Shown here in pieces: positions 1 to 9,993 of a stretch of 64,000 nt of DNA. Every line of letters starts with the position of its first letter. The first letter of the stretch is position 1. Both the position numbers and the translations under genes were made by a program. The notes under the pieces were generated by a model that was given only the letters and a program-made list of their open reading frames with translations, was not told where the DNA came from and made no database searches. This DNA is from Novosphingobium lentum NBRC 107847 (GTDB lineage Bacteria; Pseudomonadota; Alphaproteobacteria; Sphingomonadales; Sphingomonadaceae), in contig NZ_BCTW01000003.1 of the NCBI RefSeq assembly GCF_001590965.1, positions 186,001 through 250,000 on the forward strand, read 5' to 3'.

Positions 1-1
1 G

Positions 2-739
2 ATCGCGGCCGAAGTGCCGGGCGCTGCCTTGCGCTTCGTGCCGCTGGACCAGGCCGACATCGCCAGCGTCCGCGCGGCGGCGGCGTTGCTGGCGGACGAG
101 CCGATCGACGTGCTGGTCAACAACGCCGGGGTCATGGTCCCGCCGCTGACCCGCACCGCGCAAGGGCGCGAGCTGCAGTTCGGGGTCAATCATCTCGGCA
201 CGTTCGCGCTCACCGCGCTGCTGCTGCCGCAACTGGCGAAGCGCGACCGTCCGCGGATCGTCGTGACCGGCAGCGTGGCGCACAAGCGCGGCGCGATCGA
301 CTGGAACGATATCGATGCGTTGAACAGCTACAGCAAGTTCGAGCGCTATTCCGCCAGCAAGCTGGCAAACCTGCTGTTCCTGTTCGAACTCGACCGGCGG
401 CTGAAGACCAGCGGCTCGCCGGTGTCGGCGATCGGCTGCCATCCCGGCGTCTCGCTCACCGAACTGGCGCGCCACTATCCGCCGATCCTGCGCACGCTGT
501 CGTCGCTCGCCACGCCGTTGCTCAATCCGCCGGCGCACGCGGCATGGCCCACTTTGCAGGCCGCGACCGATCCGCAGGCGGTCGCGGGCGGGTATCACGG
601 CCCGCAAGGCCTCGCCGACTTTCGCGGGCCATCGGGTCCGGCCAAACGCAAACCCCGCGCGACCGACCCGATCGCGGCGCGGCGACTGTGGGACTTGTCG
701 ATCGACCTCACCGGCATCGATCCGGGCCTGTCCGGGTGA
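2..739 (+). CDS. SDR-family oxidoreductase, 5' truncated by the window edge
   Basis: The frame is already open at base 2 and gives 245 residues to a TGA, so the gene begins upstream. It is a classical short-chain dehydrogenase/reductase: NNAGV lies in the first third, a serine in TGSVAHK precedes YSASK (the catalytic Tyr-x3-Lys), and a C-terminal CHPG segment follows, as in retinol-dehydrogenase/WW-domain oxidoreductase-like SDRs. The N-terminal TGxxxGxG cofactor motif is outside the window, so NAD versus NADP preference cannot be judged. The substrate is unknown. It is followed by the regulated leader of ccrM and does not appear to share an operon with it. Confidence 0.85.
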   Translation: MAAEVPGAALRFVPLDQADIASVRAAAALLADEPIDVLVNNAGVMVPPLTRTAQGRELQFGVNHLGTFALTALLLPQLAKRDRPRIVVTGSVAHKRGAIDWNDIDALNSYSKFERYSASKLANLLFLFELDRRLKTSGSPVSAIGCHPGVSLTELARHYPPILRTLSSLATPLLNPPAHAAWPTLQAATDPQAVAGGYHGPQGLADFRGPSGPAKRKPRATDPIAARRLWDLSIDLTGIDPGLSG

Positions 740-764
740 TCGCCGGAAAATAAATATGGTTAGC

Positions 765-2103
<1,339 letters not shown>

Positions 2104-2124
2104 TTTAGCACTGAGTGCCCGCGT

Positions 2125-2181
2125 AGGCGGGGACCTCATTCGGCTGGGCGGTTCCTCTGCAGTGGCCTGAGGTCCCCGCCT
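2125..2181. repeat. Inverted repeat between ccrM and folP
   Basis: Bases 2125-2138 and 2168-2181 form a perfect 14-bp inverted repeat with arm AGGCGGGGACCTCA and a loop of about 29 bases. The arm is of the GC-rich dispersed type common between genes of sphingomonads. It has no T-tract, so it is a structured repeat rather than a clear intrinsic terminator. It could stop or attenuate read-through from ccrM. Confidence 0.6.
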
Positions 2182-2201
2182 TTGCGGGGAAGCAAGTGAC
2201 C

Positions 2202-3317
2202 ATGACGCAGACACTTTACATCCGCCCGATCGGGCTGGCCGAAAGCCCGCAGGGTGAGGACGGCGAGGCCATCCGCCTGGCGGGCGGGCTCGTCTATGCG
2301 TTCCGCTTTGCTTTGATCGTGCGCGAGAACGGCAGCATCGTCTCGCGCGCCCGCGTTTCGGCGCCGGACATGCCCGGCGCGCTCGACCGGCTGCCGACCG
2401 ACCTTGCGGGCGAGGGGCAAGCACAGTGGGCCGCGCTCAGGCGCAGCCATCCGCCCCTGCAGTGCGGCCCGCGCACGGTCCGGCTCGACCAGCCGCAGGT
2501 CATGGGCATCCTCAACATGACGCCCGACAGTTTTTCCGACGGCGGCAAGTTTCTCGACGATCCGGCCGAGGCGTTGAACCACGCTGCGGCGATGCTCGAA
2601 GCCGGCGCCGCGATCATCGACGTGGGCGGCGAATCCACGCGTCCCGGAGCGCCTGCGGTGTGGGAAGGCGATGAGCTGAAACGCGTTGCCCCGGTGATCG
2701 AAAAGCTGGCGGCGGGCGGGGCGGCGGTGTCGATCGACAGCCGCCGGTCGAGCGTGATCGAGGCGGCGATCGCGGCTGGCGCGCACATCGTCAACGATGT
2801 CTCGGCGTTGCGCCACGATCCGCGCAGCATCGAAATCGTCGCACGCAGCGGCTTGCCGGTGGTGCTGATGCACGCGCCGGGCAATGGCGACGACCTCCAC
2901 GGCGATGGACGCTATCAGGATGTGGTGCTCGACGTGTTCGACGGTTTGCGCGAACGGCGCGATGCCGCTTTAGCAGCAGGCGTTGCGCAAGACCGGATCG
3001 TGCTCGATCCCGGCATCGGTTTCGGCAAGTCGCTCGCGGAGAACCTCGCGCTCATCAACGCGCTGGCGCTGTTCCACGCGCTGGGCCAGCCCTTGCTGGT
3101 GGGCGCCAGCCGCAAGCGGATGATCGGCGCGCTGTCCAACGAAGCGCCCGCGCAGCAGCGGCTCGGCGGTTCGCTGCTGCTCGCGGCCAAGGCGTTCGAC
3201 GCCGGGGTGCAACTGGTCCGGGTCCACGACGTTGCCGAAACGGTGCAGGCGCTGCATGTCTGGCGCGGCCTGCGCGATGCGGCATTGACCGATTTCAGCC
3301 AGATGGGCGCCAACTGA
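2202..3317 (+). CDS. folP: Dihydropteroate synthase
   Basis: The enzyme condenses p-aminobenzoate with dihydropterin diphosphate in folate synthesis and is the sulfonamide target. The family signature is clear: GILNMTPDSFSDGG, then DVGGESTRPGA, SIDSRR, NDVSAL, DPGIGFGK and GASRKRMIG, in order over about residues 100-330. The product has 371 residues. Roughly 95 residues precede the TIM barrel, more than in E. coli FolP (282), as is common in this group. An ATG at 2202 and an in-frame GTG at 2196 are both possible; GGGGA at 2186-2190 is spaced better for the GTG. No other folate genes are adjacent. Confidence 0.93.
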   Translation: MTQTLYIRPIGLAESPQGEDGEAIRLAGGLVYAFRFALIVRENGSIVSRARVSAPDMPGALDRLPTDLAGEGQAQWAALRRSHPPLQCGPRTVRLDQPQVMGILNMTPDSFSDGGKFLDDPAEALNHAAAMLEAGAAIIDVGGESTRPGAPAVWEGDELKRVAPVIEKLAAGGAAVSIDSRRSSVIEAAIAAGAHIVNDVSALRHDPRSIEIVARSGLPVVLMHAPGNGDDLHGDGRYQDVVLDVFDGLRERRDAALAAGVAQDRIVLDPGIGFGKSLAENLALINALALFHALGQPLLVGASRKRMIGALSNEAPAQQRLGGSLLLAAKAFDAGVQLVRVHDVAETVQALHVWRGLRDAALTDFSQMGAN

Positions 3318-3429
3318 TCGGGACGGGCAAACCCGACATTAACCTGAATCGGCTATCGATCGCGAATTGACGGACCCATCACGGGCGCAGGGCTGGCAAT
3401 ACTCTGTTTTCGCTCCGGGATTCCGGAAA

Positions 3430-4302
3430 ATGGATGAGTCGATGACTGCAAACATGTTCACGCCGCAGGCACTTGTCGCCATGGGCCAGGCCTATCCGAA
3501 CGAAGCCGTGCGGCTGACCCACACGATGCTCGATCACCCTTTGCTGGGGCTCGATGCGCTGGAGGCGCTGGCCTCAAGCCTTCCCGCCGCGTGCGTCGAA
3601 TACAATCCCGGCGCGTTGCCCATCGGCATCGCGCCCGAGGACATACCGGTTTCGCCGCTGGGCATCGCCGAAACGGTCCGCACGATCGACCGCAACGGAT
3701 CGTGGATGGTGATCAAGCGGATCGAACAGCACCCGGCCTATGGCCGGCTGCTCCATGCGCTGCTCGATGAACTGAAAGACATCGTTCAACCCCGCACCGG
3801 TGCGATGGAGCGGTGCGAAGGGTTCGTGTTCGTGACGTCGCCGGGGTCGGTGACGCCGTTCCATTTCGATCCAGAGCACAACATCCTGCTGCAGATCCGT
3901 GGCAGCAAGACGATGACGGTCTTTCCCGCCGACGACGAGGAACTGATCGACCCGACGGTGCACGAGGCGTTCCACCTCGGCGGGCACCATCGCAACCTGC
4001 CGTGGCAGGATGAATTCGGCGCACGCGGCCAGCCGGTAGAAATCCACCCCGGCGAGGCGATCTACGTTCCGGTCAAGGCGCCGCACTGGGTGCAGAACGG
4101 GCCCGAGGTGTCGATCTCGCTGTCGGTGACGTGGCGATCGGAGTGGAGCGTGGCGGAAGCCGATGCGCGCGCGTTCAACCATGTGTTGCGCCAGATCGGA
4201 ATCGCGCCGCGCCGGCCCGCTGCCTATCCCGCGCGCAACCTCGCCAAATCGCTGGCCTATCGCGCGGTGCGGCGGGTCAAGGGACCGGTCGCGCCGACTT
4301 AA
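3430..4302 (+). CDS. Cupin-like (JmjC-type) protein, putative Fe(II)/2-oxoglutarate oxygenase
   Basis: The 290-residue product resembles the cupin-8/JmjC-like group. HFDPEHNILLQIRGSK provides the His-x-Asp of an iron-binding facial triad and the strand after it. PGEAIYVPVKAPHWVQNG supplies the distal histidine, and the C-terminal SISLSVTWRS fits the end of the double-stranded beta-helix. There is no signal peptide. ATGs at 3430 and 3442 are both possible; the open frame continues to 3367 but without a recognisable ribosome site. Substrate and biological role are unknown. The gene stands alone after folP on the same strand. Confidence 0.75.
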   Translation: MDESMTANMFTPQALVAMGQAYPNEAVRLTHTMLDHPLLGLDALEALASSLPAACVEYNPGALPIGIAPEDIPVSPLGIAETVRTIDRNGSWMVIKRIEQHPAYGRLLHALLDELKDIVQPRTGAMERCEGFVFVTSPGSVTPFHFDPEHNILLQIRGSKTMTVFPADDEELIDPTVHEAFHLGGHHRNLPWQDEFGARGQPVEIHPGEAIYVPVKAPHWVQNGPEVSISLSVTWRSEWSVAEADARAFNHVLRQIGIAPRRPAAYPARNLAKSLAYRAVRRVKGPVAPT

Positions 4303-4362
4303 GACTTGGCTTTCGGCCAACACCACTGGCGCAAGCCGGTGCTGCTGCTGCATCATGCCGCG

Positions 4363-5040
4363 ATGTCATCCCGATTCGCCCTGGCCGCCGCGCCGTTCCT
4401 GCTCGCGCTTGTCGCCGCTGCGCCGGTCAAACATGCGCGGGTAGCGGCACCTGCTTCTTTGCCGGATGTGGTGCGCGTGGCGCTCGCCACCGAACTGGGC
4501 ACGATCACCGTCGATCTCGACGTCAAGCATGCGCCCGTCACCGCCACGAATTTCGTGCGCTATGTCGATCAAAGGCGGTTCGACGGCATCGTGTTCTACC
4601 GCGTCATGCGGTTGCCGTGGGGGACGCCGCCCAACGGCCTCATCCAGGCCGGGGTGCGCGGCGATCCCAAGCGCGTGCTCAAGCCGATCGCGCACGAGCC
4701 GACCAGCGCCACCGGCATTCTCCACACCGCCGGCGCGCTGTCGATGGCGCGCAATGCGCCGGGCACCGCCACCGGTGATTTTTCGATCCTGCTGTCCGAT
4801 CTTGCCAGCCTCGATGCCGATCCCAAGGCCACCGATGCCGAGGCGGTGGCCGGGTATGCCGCGTTCGGCCATGTGGTCGGCGGCATGGACGTGGTGCGCA
4901 AGATCTACGACGTGCCGCTGTCGGCCACCCAAGGGGCGGGCGTGATGAAAGGCCAGATGATCGAACGGCCGGTCCACATCGTCACGGCGCGGCGGGTGGC
5001 AATTTCAGAGCCGGCGATGCCCGATGCGACCCCGCGATAG
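4363..5040 (+). CDS. Exported cyclophilin-type peptidyl-prolyl isomerase
   Basis: The 225-residue product begins with a signal peptide (SSRFALAAAPFLLALVAAAP), so it probably acts on protein folding in the periplasm. The cyclophilin fold is seen in IVFYRVM, GDPK, ALSMARNAPGTATGDFSILLSD and AFGHVVGGMDVV. The substitutions around the active site resemble the divergent bacterial periplasmic cyclophilins. The ATG at 4363 is chosen because it directly starts the signal peptide; the frame remains open to 4306. It is 60 bases after the cupin-like gene. Confidence 0.85.
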   Translation: MSSRFALAAAPFLLALVAAAPVKHARVAAPASLPDVVRVALATELGTITVDLDVKHAPVTATNFVRYVDQRRFDGIVFYRVMRLPWGTPPNGLIQAGVRGDPKRVLKPIAHEPTSATGILHTAGALSMARNAPGTATGDFSILLSDLASLDADPKATDAEAVAGYAAFGHVVGGMDVVRKIYDVPLSATQGAGVMKGQMIERPVHIVTARRVAISEPAMPDATPR

Positions 5041-5667
5041 TCAGTCGAGGCGCAAGTGCCGGCGCAGTTCGTCATTCCATTGTTGCGACGCTTCTGCACT
5101 GGCGAACGGCACGTAAAGGCGGCGGTCACGGCCTTCCAGCCCCCGGTAGTCCAGTGCCAGCATCACCGGCGAGGTCCACGTCAGATGCTGGATCTGGGTG
5201 ATCGAAGCGAACGGGATCGGCTCGGGCCTGAACCGGCCGTTGTTGCTCACGACCAGCAATCCGTGACTGTCCAGCCCGGCGCCGCCGAGATTGGCATCAA
5301 TCCACGCATGGATGAGCGCACCGGGCTCCATCACCTGTTCGAGCCATTGCTGCAATTGCGTGCGGGAGGGTCCGAGCAGCGTGGCCCTGATCCAAGGGAG
5401 GACGTAGCGATCGACGCCGGAATGACACTCCACCGCGCCCACCAGCAGGACCATGCCCAGGCCGATCGCGGTAAACGGTCCGAGCCAACCTGCCGCGACC
5501 GCGGTCCAGGCAATGGCGATGGCCAGCATATAGGGCAAGCTGACAGCAAAGCCCGAGGCGATGGCAGCACGCCGGTTGCCGATCCGCAACGCGCCGGCCG
5601 CACCATCGGCGTCGATCAATGAGGACTGACCGGAATCTCGCACCAATCCAGCTAGTTCTTGCGCCAT
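5041..5667 (-). CDS. Membrane protein of unknown function (two transmembrane segments)
   Basis: The 208-residue product starts MAQELAGLVRDSG. It has two adjacent hydrophobic helices at about residues 38-85 (AIASGFAVSLPYMLAIAIAW and FTAIGLGMVLLVGAVE) followed by a soluble C-terminal region. That region contains the pattern HGLLVVSNNGRFRPEPIPFASITQIQHL, which resembles YcxB-like or PH-like domains on membrane proteins. The start at 5667 follows a GGGGGG ribosome site. A paired TTTACA motif lies 82 bases upstream and recurs before the response-regulator gene at 10676. I do not recognise a function. Confidence 0.7.
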   Translation of the reverse strand: MAQELAGLVRDSGQSSLIDADGAAGALRIGNRRAAIASGFAVSLPYMLAIAIAWTAVAAGWLGPFTAIGLGMVLLVGAVECHSGVDRYVLPWIRATLLGPSRTQLQQWLEQVMEPGALIHAWIDANLGGAGLDSHGLLVVSNNGRFRPEPIPFASITQIQHLTWTSPVMLALDYRGLEGRDRRLYVPFASAEASQQWNDELRRHLRLD

Positions 5668-5748
5668 GGTGCCCCCCGAAATCCTTGCAGGGTCGCTAGG
5701 GCCGCAGGTACATCGTGTCCATTGCATGGGGGGCGTGCGGGGCGATGA

Positions 5749-5764
5749 TTTACATGCTTTTACA
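5749..5764. promoter_or_regulatory. Phased direct repeat TTTACA-N4-TTTACA in a divergent promoter region
   Basis: Two identical TTTACA hexamers have a 10-bp period. They lie between the membrane-protein gene (start 5667, minus) and the lipoprotein gene (start 5844, plus). The same arrangement occurs at 10748-10763 upstream of the response-regulator operon, in the same orientation relative to the minus-strand gene. Tandem half-sites on one helical face suit OmpR/PhoB-type regulators. Regulation by the nearby system is inferred. Confidence 0.5.
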
Positions 5765-5843
5765 TATCCACATGGTCTATCGTTGACCCGTCCGGCTTGC
5801 GGGTGCAGCGCAAGCCATACATCCCGGCGCATGAGGCAGCGAC

Positions 5844-6392
5844 ATGATCGCGAAGGTTTTGGAACGCACTTTTCTGGTTGCGGCGATCGGGTCGCTGGCG
5901 GCCTGTTCCGGGCCGATCGAGACCCGTTTCGGCGCGGTCGGATCCGCACCGGGCGGGGCCGGCAGCGTCGCAATCCTGCAAGTGCCGCATGACGGTGACG
6001 GTGGAACCGCCGGGGCGTCACAGGCCGAGGCGCAGGCCGCCGTCGTCGCGGCATTGGGGCGCAACGGCATCACGACCGTGGCCGAGGCCGCCGACTACAT
6101 CGAGATCGCGATCACTGCGCGTCCTGCGTCCAGTGGCATTTCTGTCATCGGCGGCGCGGATCTTTCGACAGCCAAGAAGCAGAAGCTGCTGCAGTCTTGC
6201 CACGACACGACCTACCGGCTGGCGCTGGTTTATTATTCCGGCGCCGATGCCGCTGCCACGAGCCGCAGCTGGGCGGAGGAATCACACTGCCATGGCCAGC
6301 TGTCGCAAAGCCTGCCGGCACTGGCGAACCAGGCGGTCGCGGCGCTGGTGCAAGGCCGCACCGGGACCAGCCAGCGTTCGGGCGTGGATTGA
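5844..6392 (+). CDS. Putative lipoprotein, unknown function
   Basis: The 182-residue product has a lipoprotein signal peptide ending in LAAC, with the lipidated cysteine near residue 21. The mature part is alanine-rich with no domain I can name; two cysteines (in QSCHDTTYRLAL and EESHCHGQ) could form a disulfide. It is divergent from the membrane protein at 5667 and convergent with the histidine kinase operon, whose end lies 19 bases away. It shares the TTTACA repeat region, so it could belong to the same regulon. Confidence 0.7.
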   Translation: MIAKVLERTFLVAAIGSLAACSGPIETRFGAVGSAPGGAGSVAILQVPHDGDGGTAGASQAEAQAAVVAALGRNGITTVAEAADYIEIAITARPASSGISVIGGADLSTAKKQKLLQSCHDTTYRLALVYYSGADAAATSRSWAEESHCHGQLSQSLPALANQAVAALVQGRTGTSQRSGVD

Positions 6393-6411
6393 GCAGCCCT
6401 CGACAGAGAAT

Positions 6412-8637
6412 TCATTCCTCCGCCAGCGCCAGCGGCACGTTGAAGCCGAACGTGGCGCCGTACCCTGTGTCGTAGCGATAAGTGGCCGTGCCGCCGTGGC
6501 GCGCGGCCGTGGCCTGCACGAACGCCAGGCCCAGGCCGATGCTGTCGCTGCCTTGCACGTTGCGGCCTTCGCCGAACGGGGAAAACGGATCCTTGGCGCG
6601 CCCATCGGGCATGGCCGGGCCGGGCCCTGAAACCTCGAGCGCGCCGACATCGTCATGGACGGTGACCATAAAGTCGATCGCGGCGCCGGCGGGTGCAAAC
6701 TTGACCGCGTTGTCCATCAGGTTGATCGTTGCGCGCAGCAGCATTGCCCGGTCGCCCATGACCCAGACTTCACCCATGACCCAGACTTCGCCGGTGACCC
6801 GGACGTCCTCGCTTGGCGCCTTTTCGCGCACCGTCACGCCGTGCGCGACCGCCTTGGGCCAGACCATGTCGGCGGCTTCGCGGGCGACGTCGCACAGTTC
6901 CACCGGTTCGCTGTCGATCTGGCGTCGGCGGGCCCGGGCCAGCTGCACGAAATCGTCGGCCAGACCCAGCGCGTGCCGCGCATGCGTGCGAATCCGTTGG
7001 GGCAGGGAGCCAGCCACCGGTTCGGGCGGTCCGTTGCCGCCATCGGCAAAGGCCTGGCTTTCCAGCAGGGTGAGGATCGCGGCATTGGGCGCGCGCAGAT
7101 CGTGACTGAGGAACTGCAGCATTTCCTCGCGCTCCTCTGCGGCGCGCTGCAGGTCGGTCACGTCCGCCAGCCGCAGGATGCGCCCGCCCTGAGCCAGCGG
7201 CGCGAAACTCATCACCAGCACCTGGCCGTCCGCCCGCCGCATCTGGCCGTCTTCGATCGGAGCCCCGGCGGCGACGGAATCGAGAAACGCGGCGATTGTT
7301 TGCCCGGTCACCGGTCCGCCGAACAGCACTTCCGCAGCGTGGTTGGCCATGATCACGACATCGCCAGCATCGGCAACGCACGTCGCGTCGGGCAGGCGCT
7401 CGACCACTTCGGCGACGAACCGGCGCATCGTGCCGAGCTGGTCGATGATGTCATGCAACTGGTTGGCTTCCACCGTCAGCGGATCGCCGCGCGGTGCGCG
7501 CAGCGGGAACGGCGAGGCGAGGGCAGGATCGGCCTGCAGCGCCGCCGCCTCACGCGAGACGAAGCCGCTGATCGCCGCCAGCCGGCGCCACGCCCATAGC
7601 GAATAGGCCAGCGCCAGCCCGAGCAATGCCGCACCCGGCGCCATCCACACATGGCCCAGCGGCACCAGCGCCACGGATAACGCCAGCCAGCCGGCCATGG
7701 TCCCCAGCGCCAGCTTCAGGTTGGCATCGGGCCGCAGGCGCAGGAACGCCAGCATCACCAGCCAGACCGGCACCAGCTGCAGCAACAGGGCAATCCGGGG
7801 CGACACCGGATAGACCAGTTGCCCCGACAGCAAGGCGTTGAGCACGTTGGCCTGGATCTCGATCCCCGGCATCAGGCTGCCCGCTGCGGCCGGCACGGCG
7901 TAGATATCGCCCAGCCCTTCGGCCGTGGCGCCGACCAGAACTATCCGGTCGCGCAGCAGCGCCGTCGGCACCTCGCCCGACGCCAGGCTGGCGAACGGCA
8001 CATGCCGGAACGCATTGTGCCCGGCGTAAGGATACAGGAACGGGCCTTTTGCGGGGTCGGGTAGCGGCCGGGCGCTTACGCGCTGCGCGATCAGGCTGAC
8101 CAGCTGGGGAAAGCGCTTCCCGCCCAGTTGCACCCCGGTTTCGGCGCGACGCACCGAACCGTCGGGATCTTTCACCACTTCCGCCACCCCGATCGCCGCC
8201 GCGGCGCCAGCCACCACGGCGCTGGGCGCGGACATCACGGCATTCGGCACACTGCCGCCGCCGTCTTCCACCAGTCCCGGCACGACCACGGTGCCCAGCC
8301 GTGCGATCTCGGCCGCCAATGCCGCGTCATCGGGCCCGGGCTCGAAGAACAGCACGTCGTAGCCGATCGCCTTGGGCACCGCCGGCGCGATTGCCGCCAG
8401 CATGCGCGCGTGTTCGCTGCGCGGCCACGGCCAGCGACCGATCCGGCGCAAGCTGTCGTTGTCGATTTCGGCGATCAGGATGCGCTCGTCCGGTGGCGCG
8501 GCCATCCGGTGCATCACGCCATCGACCAGCCGGTTGTCGAGCGCGCGGGTCCAGCCGCCGCTGGCGCACATCGCAACCGCCGCGCTGGCCGCGATCGTCA
8601 CCACCACCCATTCGAAAACCAGCCGGCGATAGAGCAT
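6412..8637 (-). CDS. CHASE2-domain sensor histidine kinase
   Basis: The 741-residue product has an N-terminal membrane segment, an extracytoplasmic CHASE2 domain at about 35-290 (RILIAEIDNDSLRRIGRWPWPR, then AIGYDVLFFEP), three clustered transmembrane helices, a PAS-like region and a HisKA domain with LSHDLRAP (His at about 512). An HATPase domain with N-box INLMDNAVKF and G2 box SIGLGLAF completes it. The G1 box is unusual: LEVSGPGPAMP replaces the DxGxG that normally contacts adenine, so the conserved Asp is lost. An 18-bp tandem duplication adds a repeated EVWVMG before the N-box. It is last in a three-gene operon, 6 bases after the FecR/LysM gene. Confidence 0.9.
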   Translation of the reverse strand: MLYRRLVFEWVVVTIAASAAVAMCASGGWTRALDNRLVDGVMHRMAAPPDERILIAEIDNDSLRRIGRWPWPRSEHARMLAAIAPAVPKAIGYDVLFFEPGPDDAALAAEIARLGTVVVPGLVEDGGGSVPNAVMSAPSAVVAGAAAAIGVAEVVKDPDGSVRRAETGVQLGGKRFPQLVSLIAQRVSARPLPDPAKGPFLYPYAGHNAFRHVPFASLASGEVPTALLRDRIVLVGATAEGLGDIYAVPAAAGSLMPGIEIQANVLNALLSGQLVYPVSPRIALLLQLVPVWLVMLAFLRLRPDANLKLALGTMAGWLALSVALVPLGHVWMAPGAALLGLALAYSLWAWRRLAAISGFVSREAAALQADPALASPFPLRAPRGDPLTVEANQLHDIIDQLGTMRRFVAEVVERLPDATCVADAGDVVIMANHAAEVLFGGPVTGQTIAAFLDSVAAGAPIEDGQMRRADGQVLVMSFAPLAQGGRILRLADVTDLQRAAEEREEMLQFLSHDLRAPNAAILTLLESQAFADGGNGPPEPVAGSLPQRIRTHARHALGLADDFVQLARARRRQIDSEPVELCDVAREAADMVWPKAVAHGVTVREKAPSEDVRVTGEVWVMGEVWVMGDRAMLLRATINLMDNAVKFAPAGAAIDFMVTVHDDVGALEVSGPGPAMPDGRAKDPFSPFGEGRNVQGSDSIGLGLAFVQATAARHGGTATYRYDTGYGATFGFNVPLALAEE
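6754..6789 (-). repeat. 18-bp tandem duplication inside the histidine kinase
   Basis: Two adjacent 18-bp units (6754-6771 and 6772-6789) differ at one base and encode EVWVMG twice in frame on the minus strand. A third, degenerate VTG unit precedes them. The duplication lies in the linker between the histidine-bearing helices and the ATP-binding N-box. Confidence 0.85.
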
Positions 8638-8643
8638 CAGGCT

Positions 8644-9993
8644 CTACTTCTCCGGCGCTGCGACGATCAGCTTTTCGAACGGCAGCCAGTTTTCGGTCAT
8701 GCCGTCGCCCGCGAACCGCCGCACGCCGACCCGCCAGAAATACGTACCCGGCGCAAGGTCGTGCAGCACCAGGCCCTCGGGGCCCAGGCCGGGTTCGTCG
8801 AACGTCGGCAGCGCGGTTTCGCTGCCGCGCGCCAGCTGAAAGCGATAGATCCGGCGCCCGTCTCCGGCGCCCGACCACTTGAACCGCATCGCCGAAGGAT
8901 CGCCCTCGGCCGATGCGCTCAGCCCGGTCAGCGCGCGGCGCAGGGCATACGTCTGCGGCAGACCCTCAAGGCCCGACTGCGCGATCGCCGAAGCGCGGAC
9001 ATACCAGTTGCCGTTGGCGATATCGGCAAAGCTGGCGAGCGGCCCGTTGGCGGTGGTTTCCGCCAGCACTTCGACAAAACCGGCGTCGGCGGCGATCTGG
9101 ACGTGATAGGCTTTGGCTTGCCCAACCGGCGCGAACGCCAGCGTGACCAGCGGATCGACCTGGACTTTGCCCGGCGCGATGAGGTCGGGCGCGGGGAGGA
9201 GCTGTTCCTTGGCGAGCGTTCCGGTGCGGCTGATCGTGGCGCCGAAGCCCTTGGGAATGCTGGCGGTCAGATCGTTGCCCGCGCCGGCTGCCACGGTGCC
9301 GTCGAGCACCTCCGTCGCCGATTGATCGTCGTCGTAACCGACGCGAAAGCGGGTGCCGCGCACTGCCGAAACCGCACGCGGCGTGCGGATGCGAAACAGG
9401 CCCTTGCCCGGCGCGATGTGCGTGGCTTCGGTCTCTGCCTTGCCGGCGGACACCTCGAAATCGTAGTCGATCCCGTCGGTCAGCAGGATCCGGCGCAAGG
9501 CGCGGATGGCGAGGCGGCTGCGCGTGGGCAGCGACGTACGCGAACCGTTGGGCAGTTCCACGGTGACGAAGCCGGTCGTGCCCGTTTCGATCGTGCCACC
9601 GGTGCCGATGGTCGTTCCCTGGCGCACCTCGCGCCGCGCGCCATCCTGCATCACCAGCACATCGCCGCGCAACGCGACGATCGTCGCCGTCAGCGGCTCG
9701 CCGCGCAGGATCGCCAGCGGAATCACCAGCGAGGTGCCGACCGGAACCGCATGGACGTTGCGGACGTGGTTGATGCGCTGCACCACCGCGAAATCGCCGG
9801 GTTTCAGGAAATACCGCTGGGCCAGCGTGTAAAGGTTGTCACCGCGTGCCATGACATAGCGCAAGGTCTCGTCGCCGCTCCGCTGCACGGCGGCGGTACG
9901 CAGGGGCGCGACGCCTGCCTGGGCGGAAGCCGGGTACAGCAGGGCCAGGCCGGCCAGAACCGTTCCGATCGGGAGCGATAGGCGCAATCGCAT
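8644..9993 (-). CDS. Exported LysM and FecR-domain protein
   Basis: The 449-residue product has a signal peptide ending in ASAQA. Next comes a LysM peptidoglycan-binding domain at about 44-95 (YVMARGDNLYTLAQRYF), then a FecR domain at about 105-235 (GDVLVMQDGARREVRQGTTIGTG and AVRGTRFRVG). A long C-terminal part carries fibronectin-like repeats (YHVQIAADAGF, RASAIAQSGLEG, FQLARG, YFWRVGVRRF). It probably sits in the periplasm on the cell wall and may feed the CHASE2 kinase. Its start codon overlaps the response-regulator stop, and the kinase follows 6 bases later, a strong sign of one operon. Confidence 0.85.
   Translation of the reverse strand: MRLRLSLPIGTVLAGLALLYPASAQAGVAPLRTAAVQRSGDETLRYVMARGDNLYTLAQRYFLKPGDFAVVQRINHVRNVHAVPVGTSLVIPLAILRGEPLTATIVALRGDVLVMQDGARREVRQGTTIGTGGTIETGTTGFVTVELPNGSRTSLPTRSRLAIRALRRILLTDGIDYDFEVSAGKAETEATHIAPGKGLFRIRTPRAVSAVRGTRFRVGYDDDQSATEVLDGTVAAGAGNDLTASIPKGFGATISRTGTLAKEQLLPAPDLIAPGKVQVDPLVTLAFAPVGQAKAYHVQIAADAGFVEVLAETTANGPLASFADIANGNWYVRASAIAQSGLEGLPQTYALRRALTGLSASAEGDPSAMRFKWSGAGDGRRIYRFQLARGSETALPTFDEPGLGPEGLVLHDLAPGTYFWRVGVRRFAGDGMTENWLPFEKLIVAAPEK

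Noticed and set aside
8128..9981. Long plus-strand open frame opposite the LysM/FecR and kinase genes
   Set aside because: The translation is a composition-biased mirror of the real minus-strand genes with no ribosome site or domain.
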